Assembly (NCBI GenBank): GCA_949752745.1
Contig: OX457026.1
Span: forward strand, 29,016,116-29,080,115
DNA length: 64,000 bases
Source of the DNA: Protula sp. h YS-2021
Taxonomy: Eukaryota; Annelida; Polychaeta; Sabellida; Serpulidae
Reading direction: 5' to 3'
The notes beneath the pieces were generated by a model. The model was not told the DNA's origin and did no database searches. It saw only the letters and a program-made list of their open reading frames with translations. How positions within the stretch are numbered: position 1 is the stretch's first letter; each line of letters starts with the position of its first letter. Below, one piece after another: positions 11,360 to 21,959 of this stretch. A program made the position numbers and the translations under genes.

Positions 11360-14300
11360 ACGCATTCTGACGATGGAACCGGTATTCTGCGACGCGGTGT
11401 AGTTTTCAAAATAGTTAAAAAATAGTAATGCTATAATAGATAAAATATGAAAACAGTACCATAAACTCCAGTAACAATGAGGATGTAGGAACGTATGTAT
11501 CTTAATGTATCGAACAAAAAGGTTGTCAGAACATGATAGATAAATGAGGATTTTAGACTAGAGAACACATTGTTTTGCATCATTTAACTGTTTAAAAACA
11601 TGATTGTATGGGAATTAGCAAGTTTCTGAGAACCGTATCATGGCTAAGCTTTTTACGAACCCATGCTGCATAGAACTTTAGACTGCCATAATTATATCAG
11701 TAAACTGGGAGGTTGATTATTATGTACCACAACAACCTGCTCACTATGTTATTCAATTCATAACTAAGTATTGCTTATGAATAACAATATGTAAATATCT
11801 TAGGAAAATATCGATGAACAGCAGGTGGTTTGTGTTTAAATCATAAGAGCAAATACGACGTACAAAGAATCAATTTCGAATCAAGAGCAATGTTTTCAAC
11901 TGTTCCAGACATGCTTTTGATTATTGGAAACAGGTAGAACAACATTTATATATTGTTTCATTCAGTTAGTTAGTTGTGGTGGTCAAGATTAAGACACAGG
12001 ATTACCAGTTCCAACCCAGTCTATCACACACAACGAATGAAAAACTTGTTCTCTTGCCTTGTAATAAGAAATCACACGATCGGGCGCCAATATTCAAAGA
12101 TAATGTTCATATAATTACGGATTAAAAATGAATTTGGATACGTAAGTGAAAAAATACTCTAAAGACACTTGAAAACACCAAACACGTTTTACACCATGGC
12201 AATTCATAGCATTCACAATTAACTGTTTCTGTTTACAGTTATGTTTTATTTGAAAGAAGAAAAGCTTTTGGGCGGTTTGTCACAGATACTGTCGGCCCAT
12301 TTCTGCACATAGAAATACCACAACAGACAAAGAAGTACTCTTTCTGTAATCTTCAATAGAGATCAGGATTTTGTGACTTGTATTTTAGTCATAGACAGAT
12401 CACTTATTTCTTTTAATCGTGAACTTATTTTGGGAGGAATTGGAGGTATTTGGAACTAATTGTTCAACCAAAAAAAGAGTGAATTTTTTGGTTTAAAGGG
12501 TGTACTTTCATTCAGTATTCCGCTTTCCAACCAAAAGAAAATTTGTTGTGCAACGGATTTTTACGTTCGAAACAAAGAAGTGTTTAAAGAATGAAATTAC
12601 GAGCGAGAATGTCTGGATTTGGTAAAGTTTTGTTTAAAACCCGCTGATTGAATGGCCAGCACCCCGCACTGACCGAACATTTTCTTCTGTATTTACTAGT
12701 GCGGGTTCCTTCTCTATATCAACCGAGCATGTGACATTGGATAGATGCTGAAAAAAGTCGTGACCAGGAGTCTGATTAACTAATCATTGCTCACCAGACC
12801 CATCGGCTATCGTAACTGTAACACAAATACTCAGATCCATATCTAAGATTACCAAATAGACTGGAAATGAGCTACTGCTATCAGTTGTCGCCTGTACGTC
12901 ACATAGCAGCATGCGTACATATTACGTTCGTGCGAAGCCCCCCCTACACTTCTCACCCCGCCCCTTCCCGCTCTCTCGCCCCACCCAAACCCCTCCCACC
13001 GGACTGAAGCCCAATGGTTCATTGCTATTACACCACAAATATGCACATGCACGCGGTGTACGGAGTACGGAAATATACTCGAGGTTCAAATACGAAAGTT
13101 TTTTTTACATAGGAGTGCGTTTTCATTCTGTTTGTGTTACAAAAAGGCTTTTAAAGGCTAAGAGAAGGACTCTCAATTCTGTGCAGCCTAATGGCGAACA
13201 CGAATGGCTAACAGTCAGAAGACAATTGTTGCACACGGTACTGGCATTCTTAAAGTACTGAAACTTGAACACCAGTATGTTTAGTTTGCAACGAACACTT
13301 GTAAGTTTTGTTTCCAATTTTTCTTTTTTTTTTACAAGCACAGAAGTTGCTTGAAGAAGATATCAGCAAAAGCTCATCCAGACTCTCACAACCACATTTT
13401 GGATAAAATCTAATAAACTGTGTTTTAACAAACACCTAAATGGGACAGCAAACAGAATAATTCTCTTAGTAAATTTACTGCTGGCAATTTTATTTCTATT
13501 TCTTCTCAAATTATGTTTCTTATTTTAGGTGTGCGGAATATGTTTACACAACTACTACCCATTAAGATTACTTAAGTGTGAGTGAAATAAAATGGTGCAC
13601 TGTAATTACGCTCCCTGATAAAAGATGACATAGCATGACAAGACTACAACATTTATAAGTAATTTTGTGTCTGACTCTGATTTGGTATGATAACATTCTC
13701 ATTAGAACTTTTATTTACTATGTTTTGAACAAATCACTTTAACATTCAAGTAATTTAACAACCAATTTCTTATTAGTGATAAGAATACTCTGTCAGTAAG
13801 AGTCAGCAGGGTTGTTGCAACATATTTTTTACATATGTATTACATTTGACCAGTATAGCAGTTAAATATACTCTACTAGTGTAATGGCCACGCTACTCAG
13901 CTACAATTTGAAACATTGCAGTATTTTGTTCTTTGATTTTAGTTTCATCAATTTTGAGTTGTGCTCAACTCTAAGTATCGTGATTAAATTTAATAACGTT
14001 ACAAGTGTAAGTAAAGTAATAAAGCAGAAAGTTAGGACCTAAGAGTTGAAGAGATGAATCTGGTCACGTATTTATGCAGAGGGTTCCGCAAGCAGGATTA
14101 AATAATCATATTGTAGTGATATTTTACCCACAAAAAAATACATCTTACTTTGCACGACTGTCATGCAAAAGCGACTAAAACAAGGTTTGATCTTAGTGTA
14201 ACTTATTTTTGGAAACTAGCTCGTGTATAATCTTCTATTAAAGTTTAACTGGAATAGTCTGAGTCTTTTGCATAATTGCACAAATATATTTTTTACATAA

Positions 14301-16800
14301 CAAAGAACATTAGGAGGAAATGTTTCATTTGGCCGTAAACGAATTAAATGCCAAGAGATCATTTGATTAGCAAATTATCTTGGAAGTCTTGTATGCCTTT
14401 ATGACTCCACCATTTAGGAACAAGAAAAAACGTTCAACGCTATATACCCTGTTCACTATAATGCACTAATATCGTGCGTATTGTGATCGATTTTGGCTTA
14501 GAAATGTGCCATTTAATACTCCAGAACTTTAAATGAATGTCAAGATGACATTTAGAGCTCAAGCACAAGTGCTGGCAGACACGTGTACTAAGGCTACAGG
14601 CAAAAAATGGATACTTCCATTATTCAACTGCTGTTGCTAATTTACATTAAGCCATTCTGTGATTTATTTTACTCTAAAACTTAATAACCATGTACAAAAT
14701 ATGAACAAAATATATATGCTAATTATACGCTGTCGAGAGCTGTACAGAGACTAGTATATACTCAATAAATATCCATATATCGCTGCACATTTACAACTCA
14801 AAATTAAATTATGAGTAATCATCTAGGGTGTTCATGTATTTATTTGCAACAAAAGAGATTCATAATTAAAGAATTAACCGTGTGTTTTTCAATTATATTA
14901 CTTTGTAGACAGATTCTAGCTGTCTTCTACACCTTCTAAAAATTATTTGCAGTTTCTAAATGTTCCTTGAAAATATCATTAATAGTTTTAAACCCACATA
15001 TAAAATGTATTATGTAAGGGAATTAAATTTGAACAGCTATTACATTTTAATACGTTTTGATTTGGTACAATTTTTATGGTAGAATTTTACATTAAAGATC
15101 TACTGTTGTAATTGTAATCTTTCATATTATTTGCCAGAGTTACTTTTTACGCAAAACAGAACATTTATTTTTCTTATAAAATTTAACAGCGTATCGTATA
15201 GGGTTAAGATCATCTGATTAACACGACAGCGTGGTTGTGTACTTGCATGCTTCTTTTCTAGGGTAAGAAGAATCGTCGAGATACCTTGGTCAATGTGAGT
15301 CCTTACATTAACTGATTGCACACCCAGAGATATGACATTCACTATTCCCCAAATGTAAGTGAAGGTCTGGACGACAAAAAACGTCTGCAGGCAGGTCAGG
15401 CAAAATATTTACCAGGTAATAGATTTGTCTCTTTCGTCAGGTGCTCTAACATAAGAGCTGTGCTGTCTTACTGCAAGCTTTTTTCTTTTTACTTTCAATA
15501 AATAAACGTAAAAAGTAGTTTTAAAACATTGTATTGCTTGTTAAAAGGTGTTTTTTGCCGTTTCAACTGCACATTTAAGACCAGATGTGAACTAAAAAGA
15601 ATCAACACTTCTCAAGACTTTCCATAAAGCCGGGATAAAAAGATAGTAGAATTTACTGCTACCTCATTTTTAGTAAAGCTTATGTGAAGCATGAAATATA
15701 CCCTTTAACGTTTACAATAATATTTTTGATAAAGACTGGAGTCATTTGAAGAAATAACACACTCAGTTTGATGAATATATGAATAATTGGTGTTATCTAA
15801 CCGCGTACAAAAGTTCGCTCCTACATTTACATCATCATATTTATAAGCCAATATGACGAAGGCTTTGTGAAAATATCCCTAGTGTTTTGTGAAAGTTGTT
15901 ATGTCACACGCAGACAGTGTCAGAGTACAGAAAAGTATCTGATAGTGATAAAGAGAGTACTTGACTGTTTAAGTGGTCTCAGAGTGGTCTCGAATTGTCG
16001 CTGTGTCATATATTGTGACTCAGGGATTGGATTTTTGATGGCTTGGGTTATAAAACAGATGTTTTGTTGCCTTTTCAGTAATTTCTAGAAACTGGTGGAA
16101 CCGTCAAAGTTTTGTACAAAAATTTAACTATCAGTTGTTACATATTCTCGTTTCTGAAATACCACCTCATCTCCTTCCACCTCCCAAAGTGAGCGGAGCT
16201 TGTTTATTTTATTTTGTGTGGTCTGTTTGTCACCTCCTGAATATGTCCATAGTAATGATTATGTATGGAAAACCTTTGTTACGTCATGTATTGGAATTCC
16301 TATTGTAGATGGTAGTAGTTTATTGGCATTGGTTTTAAGGAATCGTCAAGTTTAGGCTGGACAAAAGCGCAGTTAAAATCTGTTGTGTTAGGCCCTAAAG
16401 CCTGCATACAAAAAGATTTTAGTTATATGTGATTAGACAAAGGTAAAATTATGGATCAAAATGCAAACTCGCTTGGGTATTGCAATCTCACAAAAAAAAC
16501 GACGAATGCATTGAGCGTTTTCCAACATACATAAAAATATCAAATTAAACGTAAAAATAATCATAATACTAACCATAATTTGAATCAACAATCCTTATCC
16601 AAACATTAGTTTGTTCAACTTTAGGTTACTGAAAGTTAAAATATTTGTAACTTAATTAAGCAATTATTTGAGTTGAGTTGAAATTCTCAACTGCATTTCA
16701 GTAATACTTGTTGGGATAACGTCGATATTAATGCCAGCGTGGGATGTTTCTGTTATTTGTCCTCGAAATTCGTTAAAGGACCCAGGCAACAAAACCGAGA
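11360..16800. other. 5' flank of the GNAT copy 1 unit; no supported gene
   Basis: About 5.4 kb of AT-rich sequence. The short frames in it have no motifs and are not conserved in frame with the matching parts of arm 2, which argues they are not exons. The best-conserved pieces between arms are listed with the duplication. At 12660-12720 'cccgcact' and 'agtgcggg' form a small inverted repeat. Nothing else stands out. Confidence 0.5.
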
Positions 16801-16802
16801 GC

Positions 16803-17558
16803 TCACAAATTTACAAAATATTCGTGCACTGGAATATATCCAAGGAATAGGAATCTCTTATGACCAAATTGAAATCCGCACCTTTCATAAAAACTGATGA
16901 CTTCAATTTTGAGCGGGATTGTTTCAAGTAAAACTTTCTTGAATCCATTTTGTCTGCAAAATTGCAAAGCATGATTTACCAATTTTTTGCCATATTCTTT
17001 TCCGCGGTATTCCTTTTTCACAACCATTCTTTCAAGGTGAGCTCTTTCATATGAAAGCACTTCAATGTCTGATTCATTTTGCACCGTTTGTAGATACGCA
17101 GTACCTTCTTTATCACCTCGATCCTGTTTGTTGTCGTTGTCAAACTTCTCTTCGCTCCGAATACACACGCAGCCTACTGTCTGTAAATCCACTGTAATTA
17201 CCCACAACCTCGATCTTGGAACATCAACTTTTATCCAATATTTATAAAAAGATCCAGTTGTTTTTTCTTCTGCATTTTCGTCTCGATCGTACACCACCCA
17301 ATACACCAGAAGGCGCAGTATGTTGAACGAAATCAACTGAAAAACAACTGTCGAGGTGCATAGAGTGATAATTATGTTTTGGAAAACTGCGTAGCACAAA
17401 CCTGCGGCCAGGGTATTAAGTGCAATGTATCCTTTAGTTTTCATGAGATCCAAGGCGACTTGCTTTACAATATACATGCGACAATCATTGTGGATTATAT
17501 CCTGGACAAATTCTTCATCTTCAGCTTTCATTTCTCTAATTTCGTCTTTCCCTGCCAT
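16803..17558 (-). CDS. GNAT N-acetyltransferase, camello/NAT8-like, copy 2 (altered CoA loop)
   Basis: An intact single-exon frame of 251 aa, paralogous to the gene at 9772 over its whole length. It has an acidic N-terminus, a hydrophobic pair of segments at about residues 45-92, and a GNAT core at the C-terminus. It carries about ten more residues in the linker before motif A (TVQNESDIEVLSYE). In motif A the sequence reads R185-G-K-E188-Y-G190: the conserved glycine of the Q/R-x-x-G-x-G/A acetyl-CoA loop, present in copy 1, is glutamate here (GAA instead of GGA, one transition). The rest of the core (ERMVV, FYERCGFQF) is kept and the frame is open, so it is either a recent loss of activity or a changed function. 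The start Met aligns with copy 1. Expression cannot be judged from sequence. Confidence 0.88.
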   Translation of the reverse strand: MAGKDEIREMKAEDEEFVQDIIHNDCRMYIVKQVALDLMKTKGYIALNTLAAGLCYAVFQNIIITLCTSTVVFQLISFNILRLLVYWVVYDRDENAEEKTTGSFYKYWIKVDVPRSRLWVITVDLQTVGCVCIRSEEKFDNDNKQDRGDKEGTAYLQTVQNESDIEVLSYERAHLERMVVKKEYRGKEYGKKLVNHALQFCRQNGFKKVLLETIPLKIEVISFYERCGFQFGHKRFLFLGYIPVHEYFVNL

Positions 17559-18738
17559 TATTTGGATATTGGTTTCTTTAAGAAACCTGCAGATGTTTTA
17601 TTTACGAACAAGGAACCGACTATTGCGCATCTATTAGTGAAGTCAAAGTACATATGCATGTATTACTTGTACAATTAAAACAACCTCGACTTTGTTACCA
17701 TTTGTGGTACATAAACACTGTGGTGTGATGTGAAATAAATACTAGTGTTACCATGTATGCATTTCTCAATTGCAGAAGTTTTCACACCAAATAAATGTAG
17801 TTCCATCACGGTTAAATATTCAAAACAGTGTATTCTATTGTCCTTACGTAGCAACCAGATTTTTCTGGCAACCCTGATTTGAATGTTTTAGCTGACTTAA
17901 AATAGGGTATGAGAAAATTTGCATGTCTTCTGAGCAAAGAATCTAATCTTAAATATTTTAAGAATTCATGAAGTATTGTTCCTCATTAATCTCAAGCAGT
18001 TATGAGAATTAATCAATTGTCAAGTAAAGACTGATGGGCACTTTGTGTTGGCATTTAAATCTTACAGCCAAATGGAACTTGCAAACAGTCAAAACAAAAT
18101 AAAAGACATCTTAGCGAATAAAGGATCCCCAGTTCCAATCCAGCTATCTACATTTTATACGAGCCTACAAATTCAACGTTCATTAATTCTTACCCAAGGC
18201 ACCCGACTGCCTTTGGATAAGAAACCATACGACAGAGGGACACGAAATTTAAAGAAATTGTTTTCATATAGCATTTAAAATTAGCGTGGATTTATAACTA
18301 GAAAAGAAGTTAAAGGCAATGGGAAAATCATGAACCATGCTTTGAACCTTGGTATTTCATATCATTCACAATTTCTACTGCTCACAGTTCCATTTTAATT
18401 GAAGACAGAAATATTTTTAATTTTTTTCATGGATAGTGTGAGCAATTCTTCCAAAGACAATACCACAACAGACAGATAAACTATGAGACTCTGTGGCTTG
18501 TCTTTCAGTCACAGAGAATAATTACCTTCTTCTGCCTGTGAACAGGTCCAAAAAGGGATGGGGGTGGTGGTGGGAATTTTTTCTTCTTTCATCATCTTCG
18601 AAAATATTCATTTAACATTTTCCTTACTTGGGATATTTTGCATTTATTGAAAAGAAATATTTATGTGCAACATTTAACACTGATTTTAAAGTTAGCACGG
18701 CTATATCCTAATTCTTGAACGACTTAAAATTTACGGTG

Positions 18739-18776
18739 CTCCATTTACCATTTACCATTTACCATTTACCATTTCG
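18739..18776 (+). repeat. (ACCATTT)n heptamer repeat
   Basis: Five consecutive copies of the 7-bp unit 'accattt', a short perfect minisatellite in arm 2 that is absent from the matching part of arm 1. Confidence 0.9.
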
Positions 18777-18809
18777 CTATCTTTTGTATCTCAGGTATGT
18801 CAATCAATC

Positions 18810-19700
18810 TAATTGGGACCGCCGAGAAAAACTGCTGACGAGGTTACTGGGAAAGTGACTCAGCTGTTCCTAGGTCGAGCGAAATACGACGACTCACAGG
18901 ATGAACCATTCCTCTGGATATTTTTGGATGCTGATTTGTCTTCAAAAAAGACACTGGCACCGATGTCTCGCATCTGTCTATCAGTGTTTACAAGAGGACA
19001 AAGGCACGCACAACTCTGCAAAGCAACTTCGCATTGTTGTATGGTGGAGCAAGTCAGGTAAATTATGCCGGCCAGTTTACCGCCAAAATGAAGCACAAAG
19101 ACACGGAATACTATTTCGTGTCGTTTCAAATTGAATTAATGACTCAATTACTGAGCCGACTTAATTTTGTACCCCTATGATGCCTGTCTTGAAAAATAAC
19201 GGTACGTCTGCCCCTGCCTCCAGATAATATAAAAACTCAAAACCTTCACAACACCTTTTGGTCATTAATTTTTCTGCGGCCTTCTATATGGCCTCAGTTC
19301 GAACAATGAAATATTTTCCAGTCGTACGTCACTTGTAAGACAAAATTGAGGGTTATTTGTTTTTGTGGATGATATCTTTATCTATAAGCAGGCAGCTCCT
19401 CATATGACGCCATTTTGTCTCAGGCGCTAGCCGAGACAACAAACGTAAGCTTCGCACAAATCAGCTTATCTATAATCTCTCAAACAGAAAAAAGAACTAC
19501 TTGCTTTGATGTTTACTTGATAGCTGACCTCTTCGTCCCATTCATACATAATAAAGATCAGGTCATACATCATGCAGACAGAAAACCGCACTTTTTACAG
19601 GAGAAACAGAAAGCATATCACAGGTATCTAGAGATAATGAGATAAACCTCCTCAAAGCCCTTTCCACTATGTGTAGACCACAAGCGTGAATAATACGATA
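18810..19700. other. Insert-specific sequence, unassigned
   Basis: This stretch has no counterpart in arm 1. It contains open frames of 76-89 codons on both strands (for example 18860-19129 minus and 19415-19645 plus), but I recognise no domain. It is likely to be further transposon sequence next to the nested HINE/LINE insertion, though I see no ends. Confidence 0.35.
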
Positions 19701-19701
19701 C

Positions 19702-19811
19702 AAACTAGACAGAATTCCTCTAGATAGCGGAATGGCCGACTTGCTGAGACCACTATGAGACCACTAAAGAAAATATTTGTATTAAATTGTGACCAATAAG
19801 TTCAAAGTTAC
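19702..19811 (+). mobile_element. Pearl/HINE-like element copy 4, left part
   Basis: It begins with the left-end signature of this family ('aaactagacagaattcctct' followed by 'agatagcggaatgg', a short stem-loop) and continues with 'accactaaagaaaa...attaaatt', matching the left end of copy 1 at 31196-31300. Homology stops at about 19811, where LINE sequence begins. The element resumes after the LINE at about 21210. Confidence 0.7.
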
Positions 19812-21205
19812 GCAAGTTAATTTTGCAGAAAATTATAGCGGATTCGAACACAATATCATGTCAGTTGGACCCAATCCCGACGTTTTTACTCAACCAATGC
19901 CTTGATGGGCTGCTGCCACTAATAACTCGCATGGCTAGCCTTTCCATCTCTGAAGGTCGCATGCCAGATTCGTACAAATCTTCTGTTATACGTCCCCTAA
20001 TAAAGAAACCATCTATACCACGTGAGCTTAAATCATAGACTGGTGTGCAATATACCGTATCTTTCTAAAACAAATGACTATGCTCTAGGCAATCAACTCA
20101 TTAATCACATATCTGAGCACAATATGTGTGAGAAGCTGCAGTCGGTGTACAAACGACGATATAATACTGAGACCGCCCTTCTGAAGTGTTCGATGACATT
20201 TTCAAGTCAGTTCATGACAATGATGCAGTGCCTGTGCCGATCTATGCCGCAAGGGTCTTGGCTTGGACCAAGATTGTATAGTGGTTATACACGACCGCTC
20301 AGTGTTGTCCTTAGATTGCTGGTACTGTTTTTTCACATTTATGTCGATGACCTCCATGGAAAAGCTTGTCCATCGTTTTTAGATAATCAAAAAGCAGTCC
20401 AACAACAGTTTGAGTGTAAGAAATGAGGTGTCAAGACGGATGAAAACAGTAAACTAAAGTTTCAAGAAGTAAAAAACTGAATTTTTAGTTATTCCTAGCA
20501 AATCGAAGTCAATTCAAATCAATGTAAGTTGTCTTCATCTCGCTGAGGATACATTTCATACTACACCGGTGGCAAGTAACTTGAGTATTATTATGGACAG
20601 CCGCCTATCCCTTGAAAATGACGTTAACAACATCAGAAAAAACGTGTTTTCACTTCTTAAACTGGATAAGGAAAATGAGACCATATCGGACGAAGGAAGC
20701 AACGAAGTCTCTGGTCCAGGCTCTGGATATCTCCTAACTAGATTACTGTAATAGCCTGTTAATAAATGCGCCAATAAAACTGATAAATGAGCTTCAAAGT
20801 GTGCTCAAAGCTGCACGTTGGATAGTAACGAAGATATTAAAATCCGATCTTGTAATGCCAGTACTGATGTCTCTGCACTGGCTTCCTGTTGCTCAACGCA
20901 TAGAGTTAAAGGTACTCCTTATCATCTTCAAGACACTGCACAACGAAGCCCCTGAACATGTTGCAGATATGATCGAGCCACACAGCGTTGTAAAGACACT
21001 ACGCCTAAATAATAATTGTGATCCAAAATTCGCTAGGACACGCTTGAAATATGGCGTTGTGGAACGCTCTGCCGAAACACATACAAACTGCACATTCCAT
21101 AAAATAGTTAAAAACGCCTAAAAAACTCTTTTATTCCGAGAAGCATACAAATAATTTTTAGTGACTAATTCAGTGACTAGGCCAAATGGGCGCTATACAT
21201 GATGA
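19812..21205 (+). mobile_element. 5'-truncated CR1/Jockey-type LINE, reverse transcriptase remnant
   Basis: Consecutive plus-strand pieces in shifting frames carry a non-LTR reverse transcriptase. SCQLDPIPTFLLNQCLDGLL lies at 19850-19910, then VIRPLIKKPSIP, then KLQSVYKRRYNTETALL (usually QSAYR...TETALL). Near 20240 comes MPQGSWLGPRLY (the PQGSVLGP box) and near 20340 HIYVDDLH (the YADD box, here YVDD). Towards the end are NLSIIMDSRLS and LMSLHWLPVAQRIELKVL, typical of the C-terminus of this ORF. The 3' end 'gggcgctatacatgatgatg' near 21182-21203 is the short tandem tail expected of this LINE group. The endonuclease part is missing (5' truncation) and several frameshifts and stops occur, so the copy is dead. 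It sits inside a pearl/HINE-like element. Confidence 0.85.
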
Positions 21206-21300
21206 TGTTCATGTGCCGGTTATGTAACGTCGCTTAGATCCAAAGGTCGAAAATGAGCTCAAAATCGCTCTTTCTCAAATTTAAGAAAACACAAAAGGTG
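21206..21300 (+). mobile_element. Pearl/HINE-like element copy 4, right part (satellite fragment)
   Basis: 'tatgtaacgtcgcttagatc' followed by 'caaaggtcgaaaatgagctc' and 'aaaatcgctctttctc' is one partial unit of the 139-bp satellite that fills the other copies (compare 34355-34410). It follows directly after the LINE 3' tail. No 3' hairpin is visible after it. Confidence 0.65.
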
Positions 21301-21388
21301 CCACCTTGTTCATACATGCGGTCCTATTACGTTGAAATTTTACAGAATATTTCCTATGTGATGCTTAATCAGGCTTCTGTTTTGTGTG

Positions 21389-21590
21389 GCAATTTGACAA
21401 AAGTGTCCAACTTATGTTCCTAAAACAGTTAAACTGCAGAAAAATCATAATATGCTCGTACTTGCTGTTTCTTCACCATTTCCTCGGTACGAATTTGACA
21501 AAAGTGTCCAACTTATGTTCCTAAAACAGTTAAAATTGCAGAAAATCATAATATGCTCGTACTTGCTGTTTCTTCACCATTTGCTCGGTA
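21389..21590 (+). repeat. Near-perfect direct duplication, about 100 bp
   Basis: The unit from 'atttgacaaaagtgtccaac' to 'caccatttcctcggtacg' occurs twice head to tail, at about 21391-21489 and 21490-21590. Only a few differences are seen (an extra A, one swapped base, C/G in 'ttcctcgg'/'ttgctcgg'). Such high identity in a region of old repeats means a recent tandem duplication. Confidence 0.9.
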
Positions 21591-21597
21591 CGAAGAC

Positions 21598-21955
21598 CGA
21601 ATGGCTAAAGTGGTTAGGCGTTGGACTCAATAGGTCGTGACTTCAACCCCTCTGAAGGCGCATTTTTTCATTATCTTTCTTTTTCGATTTTTCAGGGGTT
21701 TCGGTTATCGGCTGTTATACCAGAGGCTGTCAGTTCAAGTCCCCTCTTCTAAGTGTGTAGGTTTTACAGGCCATGTTTAGAGTTCTGTCTTTCACAGAAG
21801 GATATAAATGCCAATACTACACAAATTGCTTTAACCTTTTCCTTCCTCTTCCTCTTCCTTTCTTTCCTTTCCTAGTTTCCTCGTCCAAGATCTTCACTGG
21901 ACTTGTAGTATTTTTATTATCGTTGCGGGAAAATCTGGCCAAATAAATAGATAGC
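21598..21955 (+). mobile_element. Candidate tRNA-derived SINE
   Basis: It starts with 'accgaatggctaaagtggtt' and 'aggcgttggactc', which resembles the 5' half of a tRNA-Ser/Leu with its internal A-box (TGGC..AGTGG). A B-box-like 'cagttcaagtcccc' lies about 125 bp further on. The stretch ends with a CT-rich tract and 'aaataaatagatag', a plausible short A-rich tail. The tRNA half does not fold into a complete cloverleaf, so it is not a functional tRNA. Classification as a SINE is inference from the promoter boxes and tail. Confidence 0.45.
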
Positions 21956-21959
21956 TTTA

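Larger units (their letters stand above)
9540..16680. repeat. Tandem segmental duplication, arm 1
   Basis: Arm 1 is a GNAT gene plus its 5' flank. Collinear diverged matches to arm 2 are visible at 12230-12430 (vs 18370-18545), 13560-13830 (vs 22900-23150), 14780-14890 (vs 23815-23945), 15310-15480 (vs 24397-24570) and 16590-16675 (vs 25430-25520), in addition to the GNAT genes themselves. Order and orientation are the same throughout. The 5' flank of the gene holds no other supported gene. The arm is shorter than arm 2 mainly because arm 2 gained about 3 kb of transposons. Confidence 0.8.

Noticed and set aside
18045..18278. 77-codon plus frame upstream of GNAT copy 2
   Set aside because: The matching block of arm 1 (near 11980-12070) does not keep the frame, so it is not a conserved exon.
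18813..19134. Overlapping 77-89 codon frames in the arm 2 insertion
   Set aside because: No recognisable LINE endonuclease or ORF1 motif; cannot be assigned to the LINE that starts at 19812.
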